Positions 34,145-41,267 of a DNA stretch of 49,711 nucleotides are shown piece by piece. The notes beneath the pieces are model-generated. The model saw only the letters and a list, made by a program, of their open reading frames with translations. It was not told where the DNA came from and searched no databases. Each line of letters opens with the position of its first letter. Positions within the stretch are counted from its first letter, which is position 1. The position numbers were made by a program, and so were the translations under genes. This DNA is from UMGS1484 sp045593325 (lineage in GTDB: Bacteria; Bacillota; Clostridia; Oscillospirales; Acutalibacteraceae). The stretch is taken from assembly GCA_045593325.1 (NCBI GenBank), contig JAZNWL010000061.1, positions 1 to 49,711 on the forward strand, given 5' to 3'.

Positions 34145-35320
34145 ATGCAAATCCGGGAAGATTTTTTAGCCTACTGTAAACCTTGTTTTGGTCAGGAAGA
34201 ATTGGACGGGGTAATGGATGCCCTGAAATCCGGCTGGTGGTCCAAGGGTCCCAAAGTCATTGAATTTGAAAAAAAATTCGCCCAAAGTATCGGGGTGAAA
34301 CACGCCATTGCCCTGAACTCCTGCACCGCAGGGTTGTTTTTGGGGTTGATGGTGCATAATATCGGACCGGGTGATGAAGTGATTACCACTCCCATGACCT
34401 TCTGTGCCACTGCCAATACCATTGTTCATTGCGGTGCCACCCCTGTATTTGCCGACGTGGACCCGGAAACGGGACTGATCGACCCCAAAGAAATTGAAAA
34501 GAAGATCACCCCCCGCACCAAGGGGATCGTGCCTGTGCACTATGCCGGGCGGGCTTGCGATATGGATTCCATCAACGCCATCGCCCAAAAACACGGGTTG
34601 TTTGTGCTGGAAGATGCCGCCCATGGGGTGTATACCACCTATGCCAACGGCAAAGCGGTGGGTAACTGTGATAATATCACTTCCTTTAGTTTTTATGCCA
34701 CCAAAAATCTGGCAACCGGGGAAGGTGGCATGATCACCACCAACGATGATGAACTGTTTGAACGGTTGCAGGTGCTTTCCCTGCACGGCATGAGCAAAGG
34801 GGCTTGGAATCGGTTTTCCGCCGCAGGTTCCTGGCGGTATGACGTGGTGGAGGCAGGGTATAAATATAATATGACCGATGCCGCCGCCGCTTTGGGTCTT
34901 GCCCAGATGGACCGTCTGGAAGAGATGCAAGCCAAACGGAAAGAATATGCCGAAATGTATAATGAGGCTTTTAAAGATATTGAAGGCATTGACGTGTTGC
35001 CTGACAGCCAGTGGGGGCGTAATGCCTGGCATCTTTATATGTTAAAGGTAAAACCCAACTGTCTTTCTTTGTGCCGTGATAAATTCATCCGTATTCTCAA
35101 CGAAGAATATAAGATCGGCACCAGTGTGCATTATATTCCCGTCCCCATGCACCCCTTCTACCGCATCAATTTCGGTACCCGCAAAGGGGATTATCCTTGC
35201 TGTGAACGGCTGTATTCTCAAATTTTATCCCTGCCCTTGTATCCGTCTATGACCAAGGAGGACGTTACCTATGTATGTGAAGCAGTTCGAGAAATTGCCG
35301 CAAGATTTACAAAAAAGTGA
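34145..35320 (+). CDS. DegT/DnrJ/EryC1/StrS aminotransferase (4-amino sugar type)
   Basis: 391 residues. PLP-dependent fold with NSCTAGLFLGLMV, PMTFCATANTIVHCGATPVF, VLEDAAHG and the PLP-lysine motif SFYATKNLATGEGGM. The YATKNLATGEGG form resembles the PglE/ArnB/PseC branch, which aminates 4-keto sugars; together with the 4,6-dehydratase at 27885 it would give a UDP-4-amino-4,6-dideoxy sugar. The end overlaps the next gene by 50 nt. The split of roles with the second DegT gene at 35982 is inferred from motif style and neighbours. Confidence 0.87.
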   Translation: MQIREDFLAYCKPCFGQEELDGVMDALKSGWWSKGPKVIEFEKKFAQSIGVKHAIALNSCTAGLFLGLMVHNIGPGDEVITTPMTFCATANTIVHCGATPVFADVDPETGLIDPKEIEKKITPRTKGIVPVHYAGRACDMDSINAIAQKHGLFVLEDAAHGVYTTYANGKAVGNCDNITSFSFYATKNLATGEGGMITTNDDELFERLQVLSLHGMSKGAWNRFSAAGSWRYDVVEAGYKYNMTDAAAALGLAQMDRLEEMQAKRKEYAEMYNEAFKDIEGIDVLPDSQWGRNAWHLYMLKVKPNCLSLCRDKFIRILNEEYKIGTSVHYIPVPMHPFYRINFGTRKGDYPCCERLYSQILSLPLYPSMTKEDVTYVCEAVREIAARFTKK

Positions 35321-35963
35321 CATTAAACCCTACTTTGACTATTTGCAGACCCGCAGAGGTTCGTTGATGGCCAAACGGGTGTTGGACATTTTTGTGGCAT
35401 TGTTGGTACTGACGGTGTTAAGCCCCATTATGTTGCTTTCCGCCATTCTGGTGAAACTCACCACCAAAGGTCCGCTGTTTTATTTACAAGAGCGGGTGGG
35501 GCTTTACGGCAAACCCTTTCACATTTACAAATTCCGCACCATGGTGGTCAATGCCGACAAGATCGGCGCCCAGATCACCGTTGGGGAGCGGGATCCTCGC
35601 ATTACCAAGGTGGGGCATATTTTGCGTACCACCCGTATTGACGAGTTTCCCCAAATGCTCAACGTGTTAAAGGGGGATATGACCATCATCGGAACCCGTC
35701 CCGAGGTGCCTCGGTACGTGAAGGAGTATTCCGACGAAATGAAAGCCACCTTGCTGATGCAACCGGGGGCTTCGGGGGTTGCCAGCATTGCTTACCGCTA
35801 CGAAAACGAAATGCTGAAAGATAAGAAAGACCCGGAACAATATTATATTGACACCATTTTGCCTGACAAAATGCGGATCAATTTAGACTATTTAAAGAAA
35901 TTTTCCATCTGGCAGGACTTATGGCTCATGTTACGAACCGTAGGTTGTGTATTCCATAAATAA
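35271..35963 (+). CDS. Initiating phosphosugar transferase (PglC/WcaJ type)
   Basis: 230 residues. One N-terminal membrane segment (KRVLDIFVALLVLTVLSPIM from about residue 36), FKTMVVNAD-like KFRTMVVNADKIG, the catalytic pair in TRIDEFPQMLNVLKGDMT and the closing IGTRPEVPRYVK. The enzyme moves a sugar-1-phosphate from a UDP-sugar to undecaprenyl phosphate, starting glycan assembly. The start at 35271 lies inside the upstream aminotransferase gene; AAGGAGG at 35255-35261, 9 nt before the ATG, decides it. The combination with 4,6-dehydratase and aminotransferase suggests a bacillosamine-like primer. Confidence 0.9.
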   Translation: MYVKQFEKLPQDLQKSDIKPYFDYLQTRRGSLMAKRVLDIFVALLVLTVLSPIMLLSAILVKLTTKGPLFYLQERVGLYGKPFHIYKFRTMVVNADKIGAQITVGERDPRITKVGHILRTTRIDEFPQMLNVLKGDMTIIGTRPEVPRYVKEYSDEMKATLLMQPGASGVASIAYRYENEMLKDKKDPEQYYIDTILPDKMRINLDYLKKFSIWQDLWLMLRTVGCVFHK

Positions 35964-35981
35964 GGATAGGAGATGTCATCT

Positions 35982-37103
35982 ATGCAATTTATCGACCTTG
36001 CCGCTCAATATCAGCGAATTGCCCCCCAAGTACAGGAAAAAATGAACCAAGTTCTGGACTCGGGCAGATATATTATGGGCCCCATGGTTACCGACCTGGA
36101 ACAACGGTTGGCAGACTATGTTGGCAGAAAATATTGCGTGACCTGTTCCAACGGTACCGTCGGTTTGCTTTCGCCCTTGCTTGCCTGGGGCATTGGAGAA
36201 GGGGACGGGGTATTGGTGCCCGATTTCACCTTCTTTGCCACCGCCGAAGCGGTGAGTGCCGTGGGAGCTACTCCCATTTTTGTGGACGTGTTGCCTGACA
36301 CCTATAATATGGACCCTGCCCACCTGGAAGCCATGATCAAACATACTTTAAAAGAGGGAAAACTCACCCCCAAAGCCATTATTCCCGTGGACCTGTTCGG
36401 GCAACCTGCGGATTTTGATGCCATTGGGGAAATTGCAAAAAAATACAACTTAAAGGTGTTGGAAGACGGTGCCCAAGGCTTTGGCGGCACCATGAACGGC
36501 AAAAAAGCCTGTTCCTTCGGGGACGTTTCTTCCACCTCGTTCTTCCCTGCAAAACCTTTGGGATGTTACGGGGACGGCGGTGCCATGTTCACCGACGATG
36601 AAGAAATGCGGGATCTGCTGGTGTCCTTGCGGGTGCACGGTAGTAACCCCGCCGATAAATACGATAACATTCGCATTGGCAGAAACGCCCGCCTGGATGC
36701 CATGCAGGCGGCGGTGCTCCATTGCAAACTGGATATTTTTGATGACGAAGTGGAAAAACGCCACTGGGCAGCGGCAGAATATAATCGCCGTTTGGCGGGT
36801 AAAGTACTCACTCCCGCTTGTCCCGAAAAATTCACCTCTTCCTACGCCCAATATACCCTTCGCCTGGAAAGTGAAGAACAACGAAACCGTGTCATGGCTC
36901 ATATGAAAGAGGCGGGCATTCCCGTTATGGTGTACTATCCCCGTCCCATGCACGGTCAAACCGCTTATAAAGATATGCCTTGCGGGGAATATCCTGTAAC
37001 GGTAAATTCCTGCAACTGCGTACTTTCCCTGCCTATGCACCCTTATCTGGACGAGCAAACCATTGAACTGGTTTGCAACACCTTGTTGGAGGCCTTGGCA
37101 TAA
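35982..37103 (+). CDS. DegT/DnrJ/EryC1/StrS aminotransferase (WbpE-like)
   Basis: 373 residues from ATG 35982; an ATG at 35973 touches the AGGAG ribosome site and is rejected. Opening MQFIDLAAQYQRIAPQVQEK and GRYIMGPMVTDLEQRLADYVG are typical of the WbpE/WlbC group that aminates UDP-3-keto-GlcNAcA. The PLP lysine lies in SFFPAKPLGCYGDGGAMF. With genes at 29754, 31065 and 31806 it completes a set for UDP-2,3-diacetamido-2,3-dideoxy-glucuronic acid. Last biosynthetic gene of the operon; 3 nt separate it from the WYL regulator. Confidence 0.9.
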   Translation: MQFIDLAAQYQRIAPQVQEKMNQVLDSGRYIMGPMVTDLEQRLADYVGRKYCVTCSNGTVGLLSPLLAWGIGEGDGVLVPDFTFFATAEAVSAVGATPIFVDVLPDTYNMDPAHLEAMIKHTLKEGKLTPKAIIPVDLFGQPADFDAIGEIAKKYNLKVLEDGAQGFGGTMNGKKACSFGDVSSTSFFPAKPLGCYGDGGAMFTDDEEMRDLLVSLRVHGSNPADKYDNIRIGRNARLDAMQAAVLHCKLDIFDDEVEKRHWAAAEYNRRLAGKVLTPACPEKFTSSYAQYTLRLESEEQRNRVMAHMKEAGIPVMVYYPRPMHGQTAYKDMPCGEYPVTVNSCNCVLSLPMHPYLDEQTIELVCNTLLEALA

Positions 37104-37106
37104 GGA

Positions 37107-38129
37107 ATGGGAAAAACCAATACGTCTAAAATCAAACTGCTGTATCTGCTGGACATTTTAAAATCCAAAACCGATGAAGATCACCCCCTGGGGATTCCCC
37201 AGCTGATTGCCCAACTGGAAAAACGGGGGGTTACGGCAGAACGGAAATCCTTGTATCGGGACCTGGAAGTTCTGGAAGAAGCAGGTTTTGATATTCTTTA
37301 CACCCGCACCCCTAAAAGCGGATATTATTTAGGGGAGCGGGATCTGCAACTGGCAGAGATCCGTCTGTTGATGGACGGGGTGCTGTCTGCAGGGTTTATT
37401 ACCCCCAAAAAGAGCAAAGAACTCCTGGACAAACTTTGCGGGGGATTGAGCGAATACCAGAAAAAACAACTGAGTTCCCAGGTGTATCTGGACCATCGGA
37501 ATAAGCACGCCAACGAAGAAATTTATTACACGGTGGATGCCTTGCACAAAGCCATTGCCGCCAAACGGAAAATTCAGTTTTCCTATGTGCGACGGGTGCT
37601 GGACGAAACCGGCAAGGTGACGGTTTCCACCAAGGAATTTCGGGTGAGCCCTTACGCTCTTTTGTGGCACGACGAGCGCTATTATCTCATTGGCAACAAT
37701 GAAAAATATGATAATTTAATGCATCTTCGGGTGGACCGTATGCAAAAGGTACAACTGCTGAAAGACCCCTACCGCAGTTTTGAAGAAGTTTCCCAGTATC
37801 GCAACTTTTTCGACGTGGCGGATTATGCAGGCAAACTTTCCAATGCCTTTGCAGGGCAGGCAGTAAGTGTGGAACTGCTGTGCAAAGGGGACTTGCTGGA
37901 ATCGGTGTATGACCGATTCGGCAACGACCTTTCGGTGCGTCCCGCCGGGGAAAACCGCTTTTCGGTGCGGATCCAAGCCACCATGAGCGACGGATTGGTT
38001 CACGATATGCTGAACTTCGGAGAAGGGGTTCAGGTGGTTTCTCCCAAAGAGTTACGGCAAAAGGTGGCACAGACGGTGGAAAATTTGCACAAGATGTACA
38101 CCTGCTCCGGGGAAAATGGAAAAAATTAA
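37107..38129 (+). CDS. WYL-domain transcriptional regulator
   Basis: 340 residues. N-terminal winged helix (KIKLLYLLDILKSKTDED to AERKSLYRDLEVLEEAGFDI), then a WYL domain at about 145-225 (IQFSYVRR, VSPYALLWHDERYYLIGNN, LRVDRMQKVQLL), and a WCX-type C-terminus. Such proteins sense nucleic-acid or small ligands and control DNA-repair, phage-defence or metabolic genes. It is appended 3 nt after the glycan operon with a weak ribosome site (GGAGG at 37087, 15 nt upstream), so it may be translated poorly or by coupling. Its target is not evident. Confidence 0.87.
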   Translation: MGKTNTSKIKLLYLLDILKSKTDEDHPLGIPQLIAQLEKRGVTAERKSLYRDLEVLEEAGFDILYTRTPKSGYYLGERDLQLAEIRLLMDGVLSAGFITPKKSKELLDKLCGGLSEYQKKQLSSQVYLDHRNKHANEEIYYTVDALHKAIAAKRKIQFSYVRRVLDETGKVTVSTKEFRVSPYALLWHDERYYLIGNNEKYDNLMHLRVDRMQKVQLLKDPYRSFEEVSQYRNFFDVADYAGKLSNAFAGQAVSVELLCKGDLLESVYDRFGNDLSVRPAGENRFSVRIQATMSDGLVHDMLNFGEGVQVVSPKELRQKVAQTVENLHKMYTCSGENGKN

Positions 38130-38171
38130 AGGGAAAACCCCTGTTTTTATGGGAAAAAACAAAAATGGGGG

Positions 38172-38200
38172 TTGCACTCTCGCGGTTGTTTATGTATAAT
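38172..38200 (+). promoter_or_regulatory. Promoter of the aldolase gene
   Basis: TTGCAC (38172-38177), 17 nt, TATAAT (38195-38200), about 70 nt upstream of the aldolase start. Confidence 0.8.
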
Positions 38201-38272
38201 GTAATTTGAATGAAAATGTGCTGTTGCACATGGAAATAGGGAATTCTTCCCGAAGTTTTGGAGGTTAAAATT

Positions 38273-39214
38273 ATGCCCTTGGTAAACACAAAAGAAATGT
38301 TCCAAAAAGCATACGAAGGCGGCTATGCCATCGGTGCTTTCAACGTAAACGATATGGAAATCCTGCAAGGGATCGTGGATGCTTGTAAAGAACACAATTC
38401 TCCCGTGATCCTTCAGGTTTCTTCCGGCGCCCGCAAATACGCCCGTCACGGCTATTTGCTGAATCTTGTGAAAGCCGCAGAAGCCGAAACCGGTTTGCCC
38501 ATCGCTTTGCACCTGGACCACGGTCCCGATTTTGAAACCTGTAAAGACTGCATTGACGGCGGTTTTACTTCGGTTATGATCGACGGTAGCCATCTGCCTT
38601 TTGAAGAAAACATTGAAGTAACCAAAAAGGTTGTGGAATATGCCCATGCTCGCGGTGTTACCGTGGAAGGGGAATTGGGCCAGTTGGCAGGCGTGGAAGA
38701 CGATGTGAACGTTTCCGATGAAGACGCTTCTTACACCAATCCCGCTCAAGTACAAGAATTCGTAAACCGTACCGGGGTGGACTCTTTGGCAATCGCCATC
38801 GGTACCAGCCACGGCGCTTATAAATTCAAACCCGGTCAAAAACCCCAACTTCGGTTTGACATTCTGGAAGAAGTTTCCCGCTTGCTCCCCGGGTTCCCCA
38901 TTGTTTTGCACGGTGCTTCTTCGGTTTCACAGGAACACGTTGCTATTGTAAACCAATATGGCGGTCAAATGCCCGATGCCATCGGCATCCCCGAAGAAAT
39001 GCTTCGCAAAGCCGCTTCCATGTCGGTTTGCAAAATCAATATCGACTCTGACCTCCGTTTGGCCATGACCGCAGGGGTTCGCCGTCACCTGTCTGAAAAC
39101 CCCGGTCACTTTGACCCCCGTCAATACCTGGGCGAAGCCAGAGAAGAGATCCGCAAGGTGGTTTCCCATAAACTGACCAACGTTTTGGGCAGTGCAGGCG
39201 CCTTGAAAGACTAA
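38273..39214 (+). CDS. fba: Class II fructose-bisphosphate aldolase
   Basis: 313 residues. Zinc-binding and catalytic motifs are visible: IALHLDHGPDFETCKDCIDGG split over residues about 80-100, GFTSVMIDGSHLPFEENI, VEGELG, FPIVLHGASS and CKINIDSDLR. The enzyme splits fructose-1,6-bisphosphate into two triose phosphates in glycolysis. ATG 38273 follows GGAGG by 8 nt; a TTG at 38258 is rejected. It has its own promoter. Codon use is that of a highly expressed gene, with many C-ending codons. Confidence 0.95.
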   Translation: MPLVNTKEMFQKAYEGGYAIGAFNVNDMEILQGIVDACKEHNSPVILQVSSGARKYARHGYLLNLVKAAEAETGLPIALHLDHGPDFETCKDCIDGGFTSVMIDGSHLPFEENIEVTKKVVEYAHARGVTVEGELGQLAGVEDDVNVSDEDASYTNPAQVQEFVNRTGVDSLAIAIGTSHGAYKFKPGQKPQLRFDILEEVSRLLPGFPIVLHGASSVSQEHVAIVNQYGGQMPDAIGIPEEMLRKAASMSVCKINIDSDLRLAMTAGVRRHLSENPGHFDPRQYLGEAREEIRKVVSHKLTNVLGSAGALKD

Positions 39215-39257
39215 TTTTGTTTAACATTTGTTGAAATATTTTTGGAGGTAATAAATT

Positions 39258-39815
39258 ATGATTACTGCAGGCGATTTCAGAAACGGCGCCACCTTTGAAA
39301 TGGACGGCGGCGTATTCCAAGTTGTGGAATTCCAACATGTAAAACCTGGGAAAGGTGCCGCTTTCGTGCGTACCAAATTCAAAAACGTAATCACCGGTGC
39401 TGTGGTGGAAAAGAGCTTCAACCCCACCGAAAAATTCCCCGTGGCCTACATTGAAAGAAAAGAAATGGAATATTCCTACAATGACGGCGATCTTTACTAC
39501 TTTATGGATCCCGAAACCTATGACCAACTGCCCGTGAACGCTTCCGATCTGGGGGACAACTTCAAATTCGTAAAAGAAGGCATGGTTTGCCGTATTTTGT
39601 CTTACAAAGGCAACGTATTCGGCATTGAACCCCCCACCTTTGTGGAACTGTTGGTAACCGCCACCGAACCCGGTGTTCGCGGCGATACTGCCACCAACGT
39701 TACCAAACCCGCTACTTTGGAAACCGGCGTGGAAGTTCGTGTGCCCATCTTCATCAACGAAGGGGACATGATCAAAATTGATACCCGCACCGGGGATTAC
39801 ATGGAACGGGTATAA
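39258..39815 (+). CDS. efp: Elongation factor P
   Basis: 185 residues, standard length. Three beta-barrel domains: the KOW-like N-terminal domain with loop KPGKGAAFVRTKFKN carrying the tip Lys32, the OB domain VASYIERKEMEYSYNDGDLYYF-like segment (AYIERKEMEYSYNDGDLYYF), and the terminal GDMIKIDTRTGDYMERV. EF-P rescues ribosomes at proline stretches. No lysine-modifying enzyme is adjacent. GGAGG precedes the start. Confidence 0.97.
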   Translation: MITAGDFRNGATFEMDGGVFQVVEFQHVKPGKGAAFVRTKFKNVITGAVVEKSFNPTEKFPVAYIERKEMEYSYNDGDLYYFMDPETYDQLPVNASDLGDNFKFVKEGMVCRILSYKGNVFGIEPPTFVELLVTATEPGVRGDTATNVTKPATLETGVEVRVPIFINEGDMIKIDTRTGDYMERV

Positions 39816-39901
39816 CAAACATAGTGGATATGGGCTATTGCGGGGCGTATTTCTGCAACAGCCCTTTATCTTTTACAAAACAAAAAACGGAGGATTTTAT
39901 T

Positions 39902-40339
39902 ATGACTATTTCTGAAAAAATTGCATACATGAAAGGGGTTGCCGACACCCTGGAACTCAACGCCGGCGACAAAAAAGACCAACTGATCCTTTCCATGCTG
40001 GACGCTATGGACGACATGGCTTTGGCTATTGTTGACCTGGAAAACGGCCTGGATACTTTGGCTGCTCAAGTGGACGAAATCGACGAAGACCTGGGCGCTG
40101 TGGAAGAAGAATTCTATGATTTAGACGATTGCGATTGCTGTGACCATGATGACTGCGACTGCGGTTGCTGCTGTGACGACGATTGCGATTGCATCGAAGC
40201 TGTTTGCCCCCAATGCGGTGCCGATATCCCCTTGGATCTGGACGCTCTGGAAGACGGTGCCCCCATCATTTGCCCCGAATGTGAAGCCGAATTGGATTTC
40301 GAATTGGTAGAAGATGATGAAGAAAATCTGGAAGACTAA
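39902..40339 (+). CDS. CD1247-type Cys/Asp-rich putative metal-binding protein
   Basis: 145 residues from ATG 39902 behind GGAGG. The N-terminal half is helical (MTISEKIAYMKGVADTLEL, then a coiled-coil-like acidic stretch); the middle is extremely rich in Cys and Asp (DDCDCCDHDDCDCGCCCDDD, about residues 78-98); the end holds a zinc-ribbon pattern CPQCGAD and CPECEAEL. I recognise the Firmicute family known from C. difficile CD1247, frequently beside efp; its function is unknown. Metal binding is a reasonable inference. An upstream frame extension to 39824 has no ribosome signal. Confidence 0.85.
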   Translation: MTISEKIAYMKGVADTLELNAGDKKDQLILSMLDAMDDMALAIVDLENGLDTLAAQVDEIDEDLGAVEEEFYDLDDCDCCDHDDCDCGCCCDDDCDCIEAVCPQCGADIPLDLDALEDGAPIICPECEAELDFELVEDDEENLED

Positions 40340-41132
40340 TCTCCTGCTTGTTCTTTGCCTGACCCTGTTCCTCACAGGTTGTTCCGCCACCACTTTGCCC
40401 CAGGCAGAGGTTGTTCCTCTTGCCGCGGCAGAAGAAGCCCCCCCTGTGCTGAACAATACCGCCAAATTCAACGGCAAAACCTTGTATGAGTATTATTCTG
40501 AAAACGAAGATACCATAGGTTGGCTGAAAATTGACGGCATTAAAACCGACCACGTTCTCATGTTGGGGCAAACCAAAAAGGATTATGAACGGGGAACCGA
40601 CGGCCAGAACCATTACCTGGATTCCAATTTTAATCACCAGGCGAGTTCCTACGGGGAATTGTATATGGACCACCGTTGCCGTATTACCCCCGATTACATG
40701 AGCCAGAACATGACCGTTTACGGCCATCACATGCGGGACGGCACCATGCTGGCAGGGTTGGACTATTATAAAAAACAAAGTTTTTATGAAGAGCATCCCT
40801 ATATTACCCTGGACACCCTTTGGGGAACCTATCATTTCCGCGCCTTTGCCATTTTCACGGTGAATTTAAAGGTTGCCAAAGATGCCGCCTTTGATTATCG
40901 CCAACCTGATTATAAGACCGAAGAAGAATTCCTGAATTTTATTAAGGAAGTAAAAGAACGGTCTTATTACGATATGGGAGTGGAAGTGAAAGGGGATGAC
41001 CGCATCATCACCCTGTCCACCTGCACCTATCCCACGGGGAATCCCAGTGTGGATAATGCCAGATTGGTGTTGATGGGGCGTTTGTGTACCGAGGAAGAGG
41101 TTGCCCAGATAGCCAAAGCTTCTGAAAAATAA
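40314..41132 (+). CDS. Class B sortase with lipobox-like signal
   Basis: 272 residues. Sortase B features: WLKIDGIKTDHVLMLG, the His motif TVYGHHMRDGTML, the catalytic cysteine in TLSTCTYPTGNPS and the Arg in NARLVLMGRL. The N-terminus MKKIWKTNLLLVLCLTLFLTGC ends in a lipobox (LTGC at about 20-23), so it may be lipid-anchored rather than held by a membrane helix. Sortases attach surface proteins to the wall; no substrate gene with a sorting motif is in the window. The start overlaps the previous gene by 26 nt and the ribosome site is weak, so coupling is likely. Confidence 0.88.
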   Translation: MMKKIWKTNLLLVLCLTLFLTGCSATTLPQAEVVPLAAAEEAPPVLNNTAKFNGKTLYEYYSENEDTIGWLKIDGIKTDHVLMLGQTKKDYERGTDGQNHYLDSNFNHQASSYGELYMDHRCRITPDYMSQNMTVYGHHMRDGTMLAGLDYYKKQSFYEEHPYITLDTLWGTYHFRAFAIFTVNLKVAKDAAFDYRQPDYKTEEEFLNFIKEVKERSYYDMGVEVKGDDRIITLSTCTYPTGNPSVDNARLVLMGRLCTEEEVAQIAKASEK

Positions 41133-41137
41133 CACCC

Positions 41138-41173
41138 AAAAGAGTTTTGCCGAATTCGGCAAGACTCTTTTTT
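41138..41173 (+). terminator. Rho-independent terminator
   Basis: AAAAGAGTTTTGCC pairs with GGCAAGACTCTTTT (one T-G wobble), loop GAATTC, followed by T residues; it closes the efp/sortase group. Confidence 0.9.
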
Positions 41174-41181
41174 CTTGTGTC

Positions 41182-41246
41182 TTGAGAAGATTATTTATAG
41201 GACGTATAATCTTGTTTTTGACAAATCATGGGTTTTATGGTAATAT
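41182..41246 (+). promoter_or_regulatory. Two promoters upstream of the SAP/FokI-like nuclease gene
   Basis: P1: TTGAGA (41182-41187), 17 nt, TATAAT (41205-41210). P2: TTGACA (41218-41223), 17 nt, TAATAT (41241-41246), only about 15 nt before the AGGAGG at 41255. Either could drive the gene. Confidence 0.7.
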
Positions 41247-41267
41247 TACACAAAAGGAGGGGGCTTT

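Noticed and set aside
39824..39901. Earlier start (39824) for the CD1247-type protein
   Set aside because: The upstream extension lacks a ribosome site, while GGAGG sits properly before ATG 39902 and the family begins with MTISEKIAYMKG.
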